Translations under genes and position numbers: made by a program
Shown: positions 1 through 7,141 of the stretch, piece by piece
Numbering within the stretch: position 1 is the stretch's first letter
Layout of the letters: each line of letters begins with the position of its first letter
Origin: Candidatus Omnitrophota bacterium
GTDB lineage: Bacteria; Omnitrophota; Gorgyraeia; Gygaellales; Profunditerraquicolaceae
Assembly: GCA_016867005.1 (NCBI GenBank)
Contig: VGKM01000011.1
Span: 1-16,485 of the forward strand
DNA length: 16,485 nt
Direction: 5' to 3'
Notes under the pieces: model-generated
Seen by the model: only the letters and a program-made list of their open reading frames with translations
What the model was told of the DNA's origin: nothing
Databases searched by the model: none

Positions 1-205
1 TGATACCTTTGTATTTACCGCAGTTACATTCCCAGTCGCGGACAGGCCCGAATATTTTTTCGCAGAAAAGGCCGTCTTTTTCCGGTTTAAGCGTACGGTA
101 ATTGATTGTCTCGGCTTTTTTAACTTCTCCCTTGGACCAGCTCTTGATTATCTGAGGAGAAGCAATTTTTATGGAAATATTATCAAAGGAGGTAATCTCT
201 TCCAT
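1..205 (-). CDS. rpoC: RNA polymerase beta' subunit, N-terminal fragment
   Basis: This is the first 68 codons of the RNA polymerase beta' subunit; the rest lies beyond the window edge. The reading begins MEEITSFDNISIKIASPQ and continues through RTLKPEKDGLFCEKIFGP to DWECNCGKYK. These are the conserved RpoC N-terminus and the first half of its zinc-binding site, of which the CNC cysteines are visible. The ATG at 205-203 shares one base with the TAA stop of rpoB (TAATG), and an AAAGGA Shine-Dalgarno element sits about seven bases upstream inside the rpoB end. Translation is therefore probably coupled to rpoB, which fits the fixed stoichiometry of beta and beta'. Identity is secure. Only the length and later domains cannot be judged. 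Confidence 0.96.
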   Translation of the reverse strand, partial: MEEITSFDNISIKIASPQIIKSWSKGEVKKAETINYRTLKPEKDGLFCEKIFGPVRDWECNCGKYKGI

Positions 206-3200
206 TATTTGTCCTTTTCTGTTTTAATATCAAGGCAGAGGCCTTGTAATTCTTTAATCAAAACGTTGAATGATTCTGGGGTACCATGGCTTAAGCGCTG
301 TTCTCCTTTTACGATCGCCTCATAAATACGGGTCCTGCCTGAGACATCGTCGCTTTTTACGGTAAGCATTTCCTGCAAGGTAAATGCCGCTCCATACGCC
401 TCAAGCGCCCAAACTTCCATTTCTCCCAAACGCTGCCCTCCGAATTGCGCCTTACCGCCTAACGGCTGTTGCGTTACCAATGAATATGGGCCGATAGAAC
501 GGGCATGGATCTTTTCGTCGACCAGATGGATCAGCTTCATTATGTAAATGTAGCCGACCGTGACCTTCTGGTCAAATGCCTCTCCTGTATAACCGTCACA
601 GAGTGTGATCTTGCCTTCTTCCGGAAGATTTGCTTTCTTGAGCATATCTTTTATCTCTTCTTCCGTTGCGCCGTCAAAAACAGGGCTATCAACCTGTATT
701 CCCAAAACCTTTGCTGCCCAGCCAAGATGCGTCTCTAGGATCTGCCCTACGTTCATACGTGAAGGAACGCCTAAGGGATTTAAAACGATCTCAACCGGGG
801 TCCCGTCAGGCATAAAAGGCATGTCTTCCTGAGGCACAATACGCGCCACTACACCTTTGTTGCCGTGGCGGCCGGCTAATTTATCCCCTTCAGCAACTTT
901 ACGTTTTGTAGCGATATAAACCACGACTCTTTTTAAAACGCCGGGAGGAAGTTCATCTCCCCTGCGGACTTTTTCTATTTCCTGCTGCTGTTCAACAAAA
1001 AGCTCCTGGATCTGCTCATCGAATGACGCAGAAAGGATCTTTGCCTCTTCGTTATTGCTGAAATCGATCTTTTCCACGCGCCTTTTATCCACTCCAAGCA
1101 GCTGGGCAAGACGGGATATTTTTTCCGTCTGAAGAAACTCAAGCTCCTGTTTATAATATGCTTTCAATTCCCTGACTTTGGCCAATTCTTTGCTTTTTTC
1201 TTCTTTTGACTTACGGCCTCTGTCTTTACGCTGAAAGATATGTACATCCACAACAACGCCTTCAACGCCGGGAGGAACAATCAAGGATGTATCACGGACA
1301 TCCCCTGCCTTTTCTCCGAAAATCGCACGCAACAATCTTTCTTCAGGAGACAATTCTGATTCGGTCTTAGGTGTCACCTTGCCTACCAGAATATCTCCGG
1401 GGGCGACTTCAGCCCCTAAGCGGATGACCCCTTCCTGATCAAGATTTCTAAGGGATTCTTCACTGACATTGGGGATATCGCGGGTAATTTCTTCATTTCC
1501 AAGGCGGGTCTCTGTTGCCTCTATCTCAAATTCTTCGACATGGATCGAAGTAAGCACATCTTCTTTAACAAGCTTCTCGTTCAAAAGTATGGCGTCTTCA
1601 AAATTATATCCGCGCCACGGCATAAACGCACATAAGATATTCCTGCCCAGCGCCAATTCTCCGCCTCTTGTACTGGTGCCGTCGGCAATGACATCACCTT
1701 TTTCTATGTGCTGGCCGATTTTTACTATTGGCCTCTGATTAAGGCAGGTATCGGCATTAGTACGAAGGAATTTCTTTAAATGATACGTCCTTTTACCTAT
1801 AGTAATATGGGAAACGTCAACACTTGTGACCTTACCTGATTCCTCTGCGACCACAACTGAACCTGAATCTTTTGCAATCTTTGCTTCCATCGCGGTCCCG
1901 ACAATCGGGGACTCTGCGCACATAAGCGGCACTGCCTGCCTCTGCATGTTCGCACCCATCAAAGCACGGTTAGCATCATCATGTTCTAAGAACGGTATGA
2001 GGGATGCTGCCACCGATACAAGCTGTTTCGGAGAAACATCCATGTACTCGACCTGCTTGCCGGGCACCTTAGGAAAATCTCCTTTAAAACGGCAATAAGC
2101 TTCTCTTTCCTTGAAAGTTCCGTCGTCATTTAAGGGGACGTTGGCCTGGGCAATGATCTTATCTTCTTCTATATCTGCGGTAAGGTATTCGATTTTTCTG
2201 GTCACACGGCCGTCTTCGACCTTTCTGTAAGGGGTCTCCAAAAGCCCCAGGCTGTTAACACGGGCATAGCTCGAAAGAGATGCGATCAAGCCGATATTCG
2301 GTCCTTCCGGTGTTTCTATGGGACAGACCCTTCCGTAGTGGGAAGAATGTATATCTCTTACTTCAAAACCTGCACGCTCGCGGGATAAACCTCCCGGGCC
2401 TAAAGCGCTCAACCTTCTCTTATGGGTCATTTCTGCCAGAGGATTAACCTGGTCCATGAACTGAGAAAGCTGGCTGCGGGAAAAGAAATCGCGGATCTGG
2501 TTAGATAAAAGTTTTGAGTTGATCAGATAGTGCACGCTTATAGTATTCAAATCTCCTAGAATACTGAGCCGCTCTCTTATTGAACGCTCGACACGGGCAA
2601 GCCCTATTCTTATCTGATTCTGCACAAGTTCTCCGACGCTCTTTACGCGGCGGTTTCCAAGATGATCGATATCATCGATCTTTCCTTCTCCTGCATGAAG
2701 CCGTATAAGATATTCCATTACCTTAATAACCGTAGCAGAATCAAGGATCCTTTTCTCCAAAGAAACATTCATCCCGAGCTTTCTATTTAAAATAAACCTT
2801 CCCACCCTTTCAAGGTCATACCTTGCAGGGTCAAAGAATAACCTGTAGAACAGGTTCTCTGCGGCCTCTTTTGTAACCGGCTCAGTAGGGCGCATTTTGC
2901 GGTAAAAATCAAAATATGCCTCTTCCTTATTTTTGGTTGTATCTTTTTTAAGCGTATTGGTTATTTCCGGGTGGTCTTTGCCGAAAGCAGCGATTATTTC
3001 CTGGTCAGTGGAAAAACCCAGGATCCTCAGGATTTGCGTTGCGGGGAAATTTCTGCGCCTATCTACATATGCAAGTATTGATTCTGACAGGTCATATTTA
3101 AATTCAAGCCAGGCGCCCCTGTAAGGGATTACCCTGCCATAAAATATTTTCTTGCCTGTCGGATGCTCTTCTTCTTCAAATGACACGCCGGGAGAACGCT

Positions 3201-3609
3201 GCAGCTGGCTTACTACAACACGCTCATCACCGTTGATGATGAAAGTCCCGGTGTCAGTCATAAGCGGGATCTCTCCGAAATACGCATCCTGTTCTTTTGT
3301 TTCACTGGCGGTAGTCAGGCGGAACTTTACTTTAAGCGGCGCGGCATAAGAAAGCGCCCGCCTCTTTGATTCTGAAATACCGTACTTGGGCTTTCCCAAT
3401 GAATAACTTAAAAATTCAAGCTTAACCGAACGCTCATTGTTCTCAATGGGAAATATTTCCTCAAAGACCTCCTGCAGGCCGATACGTTTTCTCTCTGAAG
3501 GTGCAATATCGGTCTGCAGAAATTCATGATAGGACTCTAATTGCACATCCAAAAGATGCGGAAGCTCATAAACCTCTTTTAACTTCGCGAAACTTTTACG
3601 CTTTGTCAT
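205..3609 (-). CDS. rpoB: RNA polymerase beta subunit
   Basis: RpoB forms, with RpoC, the catalytic core of RNA polymerase. The 1134-residue product is complete and slightly short for the family, consistent with a bacterium lacking the large lineage-specific insertions of proteobacteria. The fork-loop/rifampicin region lies near residues 380-402 (SQLSQFMDQ at 380-388, THKRRLSALGPGG following). The positions equivalent to E. coli Q513, D516, H526 and S531 are Q383, D386, H396 and S401, all of the sensitive type. GDKLAGRHGNKG holds the two conserved active-site lysines, K910 and K918. The C-terminal LGGKAQFGGQRLGEMEVWAL block is intact. The start is set by AGGAG ten bases before the ATG. rpoB follows rplL after a 96-base gap containing a dyad, and overlaps rpoC by one base. 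Confidence 0.99.
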   Translation of the reverse strand: MTKRKSFAKLKEVYELPHLLDVQLESYHEFLQTDIAPSERKRIGLQEVFEEIFPIENNERSVKLEFLSYSLGKPKYGISESKRRALSYAAPLKVKFRLTTASETKEQDAYFGEIPLMTDTGTFIINGDERVVVSQLQRSPGVSFEEEEHPTGKKIFYGRVIPYRGAWLEFKYDLSESILAYVDRRRNFPATQILRILGFSTDQEIIAAFGKDHPEITNTLKKDTTKNKEEAYFDFYRKMRPTEPVTKEAAENLFYRLFFDPARYDLERVGRFILNRKLGMNVSLEKRILDSATVIKVMEYLIRLHAGEGKIDDIDHLGNRRVKSVGELVQNQIRIGLARVERSIRERLSILGDLNTISVHYLINSKLLSNQIRDFFSRSQLSQFMDQVNPLAEMTHKRRLSALGPGGLSRERAGFEVRDIHSSHYGRVCPIETPEGPNIGLIASLSSYARVNSLGLLETPYRKVEDGRVTRKIEYLTADIEEDKIIAQANVPLNDDGTFKEREAYCRFKGDFPKVPGKQVEYMDVSPKQLVSVAASLIPFLEHDDANRALMGANMQRQAVPLMCAESPIVGTAMEAKIAKDSGSVVVAEESGKVTSVDVSHITIGKRTYHLKKFLRTNADTCLNQRPIVKIGQHIEKGDVIADGTSTRGGELALGRNILCAFMPWRGYNFEDAILLNEKLVKEDVLTSIHVEEFEIEATETRLGNEEITRDIPNVSEESLRNLDQEGVIRLGAEVAPGDILVGKVTPKTESELSPEERLLRAIFGEKAGDVRDTSLIVPPGVEGVVVDVHIFQRKDRGRKSKEEKSKELAKVRELKAYYKQELEFLQTEKISRLAQLLGVDKRRVEKIDFSNNEEAKILSASFDEQIQELFVEQQQEIEKVRRGDELPPGVLKRVVVYIATKRKVAEGDKLAGRHGNKGVVARIVPQEDMPFMPDGTPVEIVLNPLGVPSRMNVGQILETHLGWAAKVLGIQVDSPVFDGATEEEIKDMLKKANLPEEGKITLCDGYTGEAFDQKVTVGYIYIMKLIHLVDEKIHARSIGPYSLVTQQPLGGKAQFGGQRLGEMEVWALEAYGAAFTLQEMLTVKSDDVSGRTRIYEAIVKGEQRLSHGTPESFNVLIKELQGLCLDIKTEKDK

Positions 3610-3651
3610 GACAGTTTAACTCCTGCATAATAGGTAAACTAATAAACACGA

Positions 3652-3689
3652 ATTTCACACTCATAATTTTTTGATTAATTGTGTGAAAT
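3652..3689 (-). promoter_or_regulatory. Inverted repeat between rplL and rpoB, possible attenuator or processing hairpin
   Basis: ATTTCACAC at 3652-3660 and GTGTGAAAT at 3681-3689 form a perfect nine-base-pair stem around a 20-base loop. A bulged base on one side allows two more G-C pairs below it. The dyad lies in the only sizeable gap (3610-3705) between secE and rpoC. No T-run follows it on the transcribed strand, so it is not a classical intrinsic terminator. In E. coli the same interval holds a partial attenuator and an RNase III cut site that lower rpoBC expression relative to rplJL. A similar role here is inferred from position only. A protein operator is also possible. Confidence 0.5.
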
Positions 3690-3705
3690 CGAGCTTAATC
3701 CGCAA

Positions 3706-4095
3706 TTATTTTAATTCGACTGTTGCACCTGCAGCTTCAAGCTTTTTCTTCATCTCTTCGGCTTCTTCTTTCGGAACGCCGTCTTTGATAGGCTTTGGTG
3801 CGGCATCAACTAGGTCTTTAGCCTCTTTAAGCCCGAGACTTGTGATTGTCCTGACTTCCTTGATAACGGCAATCTTATTTGCGCCTGCGCTAGCAAGTAC
3901 TACGGTGAAAGCAGTCTTCTCTTCTGCTGCCGGAGCGGCTGCTGCGCCTGCTGCTGCGCCTTGCGGCATTGCCATCATCGGCATATTAGCTTCAACGCCA
4001 AATTTCTCTTCAAGTGCCTTTACCAAATCCGAAAGCTCCAGGACCGTCATGCCCTCTATGGATTTGATTAATTCGTCTAACTTTTCACTTGCCAT
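3706..4095 (-). CDS. rplL: 50S ribosomal protein L7/L12
   Basis: L7/L12 is the multi-copy stalk protein of the large subunit; it recruits and activates translational GTPases. The 129-residue product has the usual three parts. There is an N-terminal dimerisation helix domain (MASEKLDELIKSIEGMTVLE and on, residues 1 to about 35), an Ala/Pro/Met-rich hinge (about 39-60), and a C-terminal globular domain with the factor-binding stretch ANKIAVIKEVRTITSLGLKE and the ending LEAAGATVELK. The hinge GC-rich Ala codons explain the local low complexity. AGGAGG lies about seven bases before the ATG, the strongest Shine-Dalgarno site in the cluster, which fits the need for four or more copies per ribosome. 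It follows rplJ by 18 bases. Confidence 0.98.
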   Translation of the reverse strand: MASEKLDELIKSIEGMTVLELSDLVKALEEKFGVEANMPMMAMPQGAAAGAAAAPAAEEKTAFTVVLASAGANKIAVIKEVRTITSLGLKEAKDLVDAAPKPIKDGVPKEEAEEMKKKLEAAGATVELK

Positions 4096-4113
4096 TTTCT
4101 CTCCTCCTGACTG

Positions 4114-4641
4114 TTAACTAGTTTTTTTCTTTTTTATCTGGTCCAAACATATAACAAATTTCTTTAAAGTGCCGTTTAATACCATCACCAATCCCCTTAT
4201 CGGGGCATTCAAGGTACCTACTACCTGCGCCCTTAATACATCTTTTGAAGGGAGCTTAGATAAAGCAATGATATCGCTTTTTTCTAAAACTTTATCTTTA
4301 AACATGCCGGCTTCAAGGACGAGTTTTTCATGGCCCTTCTGGAAATCACAAAGGATCTTTGAAGTTTCAACCGGTTCTTCCTTTACAAAAATAAAACCGC
4401 ACGGGCCTTCTATGGCCTTTATAACCGTTTCAAGGCCGGAGTCCTTCAAAGCCCTCCTTGCCACGGAATTTTTTACCACGAAAAAATTGGTATTTGCGCC
4501 TTTTAATGACTGCCTTAAAGAAGTCATATCGGGGCTGGACAGGCCGGAATATTTGACAATAATGAATGAATCCGATCCCTTTAACCTTGATTTTATCTGT
4601 CTTTCCGAAATCTCTTTTACTAATAATCCGACTTTTTTCAT
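4114..4641 (-). CDS. rplJ: 50S ribosomal protein L10
   Basis: L10 anchors L7/L12 dimers to the 23S rRNA at the base of the stalk. The 175-residue sequence starts MKKVGLLVKEISERQIKSRL and has the L10 core (SLKGANTNFFVVKNSVARRAL) followed by the EGPCGFIF stretch. The last third (APIRGLVMVLNGTLKKFVICLDQI) is the helix that binds L12 dimers, with a lysine-rich tail ending KKKKTS. Its ATG overlaps the rplA stop as ATGA, with a TGAGGT Shine-Dalgarno element just upstream inside rplA. In many bacteria L10 represses its own mRNA through a leader between rplA and rplJ. The overlap leaves no room for one here. Confidence 0.97.
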   Translation of the reverse strand: MKKVGLLVKEISERQIKSRLKGSDSFIIVKYSGLSSPDMTSLRQSLKGANTNFFVVKNSVARRALKDSGLETVIKAIEGPCGFIFVKEEPVETSKILCDFQKGHEKLVLEAGMFKDKVLEKSDIIALSKLPSKDVLRAQVVGTLNAPIRGLVMVLNGTLKKFVICLDQIKKKKTS

Positions 4642-5321
4642 ATAGCTAACCTCAGGCCTGGGTTCATCGTTGAAGAAATAGTTAAACTTTTGACAAATTT
4701 GCCTTTGACGGATGACGGCTTTGCATCGTTTATTGCTTCTATAACACGCAGGGCATTATCATAAATTTTATCCTCAGAAAAAGAGACCTTTCCGACTGAT
4801 AAATGCATCCCGCCTTGCTTGTCTACGCGGAACTCGACTTTCCCTTTTTTAATATCATTTATTGCCTTGGCGATATCATTGGTCACTGTGCCGGTCTTGG
4901 GGCTTGGCATAAGGCCGCGCGGCCCGAGTACTTTGCCGAGCTTACTCAAATCCTTCATCATTTCCGGCGTAGCGATCGCACAATCAAAATCAAGGAAACC
5001 TGCTCCGACCTTGTCTATTAACTCATTGCCTCCGACGATATCCGCCTCTGCATCTTTAGCAATACGTTCATGTTCGCCTTTGCAGAAAACGGCAACACGG
5101 ACTTTTTTACCGGTGCCATGAGGCAGGACCACTGTACCACGGACCATCTGATCCGACTTTTTAGAATCGACATTAAGGTTGAAATGCAGGTCAACAGAAG
5201 CATCAAATTTTACAGGATTGAATTTTTTGAGCGCGGAAATGGCTTCTTTTAACTGGTAGGCCTTGTTTACTTCAAGCGACTTTGCTGTTTCCGATAATCT
5301 CTTACTGCTTTCTTTCATCAT
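4638..5321 (-). CDS. rplA: 50S ribosomal protein L1
   Basis: L1 forms the mobile L1 stalk that helps release deacylated tRNA from the E site, and in many bacteria it represses its own operon. The product is 227 residues, the usual length. Landmarks are VRGTVVLPHGTGKKVRVAVF, the GPRGLMPSPKTGTVT loop that is the L1 signature, GKVEFRVDKQGG, and the C-terminal SLTISSTMNPG. GAGGGA lies about seven bases before the first of two adjacent ATG codons, so I use the first, though the second is possible. The rplK stop codon is two bases upstream and the rplJ ATG overlaps the end. Confidence 0.98.
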   Translation of the reverse strand: MMKESSKRLSETAKSLEVNKAYQLKEAISALKKFNPVKFDASVDLHFNLNVDSKKSDQMVRGTVVLPHGTGKKVRVAVFCKGEHERIAKDAEADIVGGNELIDKVGAGFLDFDCAIATPEMMKDLSKLGKVLGPRGLMPSPKTGTVTNDIAKAINDIKKGKVEFRVDKQGGMHLSVGKVSFSEDKIYDNALRVIEAINDAKPSSVKGKFVKSLTISSTMNPGLRLAI

Positions 5322-5323
5322 GG

Positions 5324-5749
5324 TTATCCCTCTATAACAATTCCCATGCTGCGGGCTGTGCCTTCGATAATCTTAACCGCCTGTTCCATATCGGCAGTAT
5401 TGATATCTTGCATCTTCTGTTTGGCGATCTCTTCGACCTGCTTGCGTGTAACCTTGCCGATCGTTTCTTTTCCCGCAATACCGCTGGCCTTTGCCAGGTT
5501 TGCGGCGCGTTTTAACAATACCGAAGACGGCGGGCTCTTTATGATAAAACTAAAGGTCCTGTCTTCAAAAACACTGATGACTACGGGCAAGATCAGCCCG
5601 TCCCTTCCTTTTGTCTGGTCATTAAACTGTTTGCAGAATTGCATAATATTGACTCCGTGCTGGCCTAATGCGGGGCCTACCGGAGGCGCAGGATTTGCGG
5701 AACCTGCGGGGACATGCAGCTTAATTTGCGCGGTAACTTTCTTTGCCAT
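5324..5749 (-). CDS. rplK: 50S ribosomal protein L11
   Basis: L11 binds the GTPase-associated region of 23S rRNA near the stalk base. The N-terminal domain carries the proline-rich motif ANPAPPVGPALGQHGVNIMQ, and the C-terminal RNA-binding domain includes IGKVTRKQVEEIAKQKM and the ending GTARSMGIVIEG. The open frame extends seven codons upstream (from 5770). I set the start at MAKKVTAQIKLHVPAG because that is where the family begins and because this ATG shares a base with the nusG stop (TAATG), a junction also seen at rpoB-rpoC and hisI-trpE. The product is then 141 residues, the normal size. The Shine-Dalgarno signal is weak (GAGAAG), suggesting translational coupling to nusG. Confidence 0.97.
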   Translation of the reverse strand: MAKKVTAQIKLHVPAGSANPAPPVGPALGQHGVNIMQFCKQFNDQTKGRDGLILPVVISVFEDRTFSFIIKSPPSSVLLKRAANLAKASGIAGKETIGKVTRKQVEEIAKQKMQDINTADMEQAVKIIEGTARSMGIVIEG

Positions 5750-6276
5750 TATATCTTCTCGACTTGCCAATATTCCAATTCTACCGGCGTCGACCTGCCG
5801 AAGATTGAAACACTGACTTTTAATTTACCTTTTTCAGGATGAACATCGTCTATTGTTCCGTTAAAATTCACAAATGGGCCGTCAGTGACCCTGACCTGCT
5901 CACCTTTCTCAAAAACAACCTTGGGGCTCGGTTTTACCTGGGTTTCCTGCGAACGTTTCAGGATGTTATCAACTTCATTCTGCGGCAGAGGCATCGGCTT
6001 TTTGCCTAGCCCGATGAAACCTGTAACTCCGGCGGTAGTTTTAATAAGAAGATAGGTCTCTTCCGTTAAATCCATTTCCACTAACAGGTAACCCGGAAAA
6101 AATTTACGCTGGGAAATCCGCCTTTTGCCTGAACGGATCTCAGATACCTGTTCGGTAGGGATTATAACCTTATTGATCAACTCGGATAGGCCGCTTGAGG
6201 CAATCCTGTTCTCAAGAAGTGTTTTTACCTTGTCTTCAAAACCTGTTTGTGTATGAACAACGTACCAATTCTTCAT
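5749..6276 (-). CDS. nusG: Transcription termination/antitermination factor NusG
   Basis: NusG binds the RNA polymerase clamp, suppresses pausing and links polymerase to Rho or to ribosomal protein S10. The 175-residue protein has the two expected domains. The NGN domain (about 1-112) begins MKNWYVVHTQTGFEDKV and contains RKFFPGYLLVEMDL and GVTGFIGLGKKPMPL. The C-terminal KOW domain (about 120-175) contains FEKGEQVRVTDGPFVNFNGT. There are no insertions. Its ATG overlaps the secE stop (ATGA) and no good Shine-Dalgarno element is present, so initiation is probably coupled to secE. The secE-nusG-rplK-rplA order is one of the most conserved in bacteria. Confidence 0.98.
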   Translation of the reverse strand: MKNWYVVHTQTGFEDKVKTLLENRIASSGLSELINKVIIPTEQVSEIRSGKRRISQRKFFPGYLLVEMDLTEETYLLIKTTAGVTGFIGLGKKPMPLPQNEVDNILKRSQETQVKPSPKVVFEKGEQVRVTDGPFVNFNGTIDDVHPEKGKLKVSVSIFGRSTPVELEYWQVEKI

Positions 6277-6536
6277 TTAAACATTAAACTCAAGATTTTG
6301 GAAAGCGTCAGGTCTATTATACCTATATATACTGCCATGATGAATGTCAGCACAATTACAACAGCAGTTGATCCTGCCAATTCCTGCCTTGTCGACCACG
6401 ATACTTTCCCCAATTCAACTTTTACTTCCAAAAGGAAGGTTTTTATCTTCGAGAAATTCTTAATTACCAGGAATAATGCAATAGCCCCTATTAATGCCGG
6501 GATGATAACCTTTAGATTTTTTAATAAAATATCCAT
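6273..6536 (-). CDS. secE: Preprotein translocase subunit SecE
   Basis: SecE is the small clamp subunit of the SecYEG channel in the inner membrane. The 87-residue product contains the family core, an amphipathic stretch LEVKVELGKVSWSTRQEL (about 36-53) followed by a membrane helix (about 56-80). Upstream is another hydrophobic segment (about 9-26), giving two predicted membrane spans where the minimal SecE has one. The start is uncertain because no clear Shine-Dalgarno element precedes the ATG at 6536. However, no other methionine codon lies before the core domain. The gene follows tRNA-Trp by 46 bases, an arrangement found in many bacteria, and overlaps nusG by four bases. Confidence 0.92.
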   Translation of the reverse strand: MDILLKNLKVIIPALIGAIALFLVIKNFSKIKTFLLEVKVELGKVSWSTRQELAGSTAVVIVLTFIMAVYIGIIDLTLSKILSLMFK

Positions 6537-6582
6537 TCTTTTTGCAGGTATCGGGGCTTATCCCGTACTTTTCATTTATTTA

Positions 6583-6653
6583 CAGGGACGGCAGGAGTCG
6601 AACCTGCAGTTACGGTTTTGGAGACCGTTGGTTTGCCATTAACCGACGTCCCT
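6583..6653 (-). tRNA. trnW: tRNA-Trp (anticodon CCA)
   Basis: The minus strand folds into a complete cloverleaf of 71 bases. The acceptor stem is AGGGACG with CGTCCCT, the D stem GGTT with AACC, the anticodon stem ACGGT with ACCGT around loop CTCCAAA, and the T stem GCAGG with CCTGC around TTCGACT. The anticodon is CCA, which reads UGG. The discriminator base is G, as usual for bacterial tRNA-Trp. The 3' CCA is not encoded, so a CCA-adding enzyme is required. The gene sits between rpmG and secE and must be cut from the protein-coding transcript. Confidence 0.97.
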
Positions 6654-6679
6654 ATCCGCCTTCTTAACCCCCATCTATA

Positions 6680-6829
6680 TTACTTAATCTCTTTATGAGG
6701 AGTATGCTTATGGCAAAACCTGCAGAACTTGGAAATTTCCAGCCTCTCCTGATGCAACTTTTTATTCTTAAGAGTTGTATAGTTCCTGTTTTTACAAACC
6801 GTACACTCTAATGTGATTATCTCGCGCAT
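6680..6829 (-). CDS. rpmG: 50S ribosomal protein L33
   Basis: This short gene encodes a 49-residue protein that begins MREIITLECTVCKNRNY and ends HKHTPHKEIK. It has the L33 layout: a small beta protein with two CxxC pairs (C9/C12 and C36/C39) forming a zinc ribbon, so it is the zinc-containing C+ form and not the zinc-free one. L33 sits near the E site of the large subunit. The gene lies between tRNA-Thr and tRNA-Trp in front of secE-nusG, its common place in bacteria. The Shine-Dalgarno signal before the ATG is weak. Confidence 0.95.
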   Translation of the reverse strand: MREIITLECTVCKNRNYTTLKNKKLHQERLEISKFCRFCHKHTPHKEIK

Positions 6830-6893
6830 ATTTTAATCAGTCCGCCGAAAGCGGATAAGCTCAAAAATTCCCTTATAATCAATTTCTCGCTTA

Positions 6894-6966
<73 letters not shown>

Positions 6967-7013
6967 GGTAATTTCTTGGATCTACGGGCTTAAAAGATAA
7001 AAACTCCACCATC

Positions 7014-7033
7014 AAGAATTTTCTTAAATTCTT
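7014..7033 (-). promoter_or_regulatory. Perfect 8-bp hairpin in the leader before tRNA-Thr
   Basis: AAGAATTT at 7014-7021 and AAATTCTT at 7026-7033 pair perfectly around a four-base loop. The stem is A/T-rich and therefore of moderate stability. It lies about 50 bases before the tRNA-Thr 5' end and about 45 bases after the predicted transcription start. It may help fold the leader or guide processing of the tRNA 5' end. No run of T follows, so termination is unlikely. The function is unknown. Confidence 0.4.
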
Positions 7034-7047
7034 TTTTAAATTACAAA

Positions 7048-7071
7048 AATCCCGGGAATATTGTGGGGATT
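7048..7071 (-). promoter_or_regulatory. Weak terminator-like hairpin at the start of the tRNA-Thr leader
   Basis: On the transcribed strand AATCCC (7071-7066) pairs with GGGATT (7053-7048) across a 12-base loop. The right arm runs on into three more T residues, giving five T in a row. It lies only some seven bases after the predicted start point at about 7078. The shape recalls an attenuator, but six base pairs with a large loop is weak, so a pause site or chance are both possible. Confidence 0.25.
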
Positions 7072-7084
7072 ATATAGACAAAGA

Positions 7085-7113
7085 AATATACACTATTAAA
7101 CTACTCTTGTCAA
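7085..7113 (-). promoter_or_regulatory. Near-consensus sigma70-type promoter for the tRNA-Thr/rpmG/secE/rpo unit
   Basis: The minus strand carries TTGACA (7113-7108), a 17-base spacer, and TATATT (7090-7085). The first is a perfect -35 box and the second is one mismatch from TATAAT, at the optimal spacing. The predicted start is near 7078, about 112 bases before tRNA-Thr. Upstream, 7114-7141 is almost pure A/T with two long A tracts, as in an UP element that binds the alpha C-terminal domain. Strong promoters of this kind are expected for tRNA and ribosomal operons. The promoter begins 28 bases after the ksgA stop and separates the two transcription units. Confidence 0.85.
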
Positions 7114-7141
7114 CCTTTTTTTTGAGTTTTTTTAAAAAACC

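Noticed and set aside
4169..4645. Plus-strand open frame of 158 codons opposite rplJ
   Set aside because: It mirrors the rplJ gene on the other strand. No Shine-Dalgarno site or domain is seen.
5750..5770. Extended start for rplK, seven codons further upstream
   Set aside because: The family begins MAKKVTAQIK, and the ATG at 5749 forms the TAATG junction with nusG seen elsewhere in the window.
5346..5816. Plus-strand open frame of 156 codons opposite rplK and nusG
   Set aside because: It is antisense to two secure genes and its Ser/Leu/Ile-rich translation looks like a reverse-strand artefact.
6840..6856. Short hairpin TCCGC/GCGGA between tRNA-Thr and rpmG
   Set aside because: Only five base pairs, without a U-run. 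It is too weak to call a terminator and may be chance.
7118..7141. A/T-rich self-complementary tract after ksgA as a terminator
   Set aside because: It has no G/C-rich stem and is better explained as the UP-like A-tract region upstream of the tRNA-Thr promoter.
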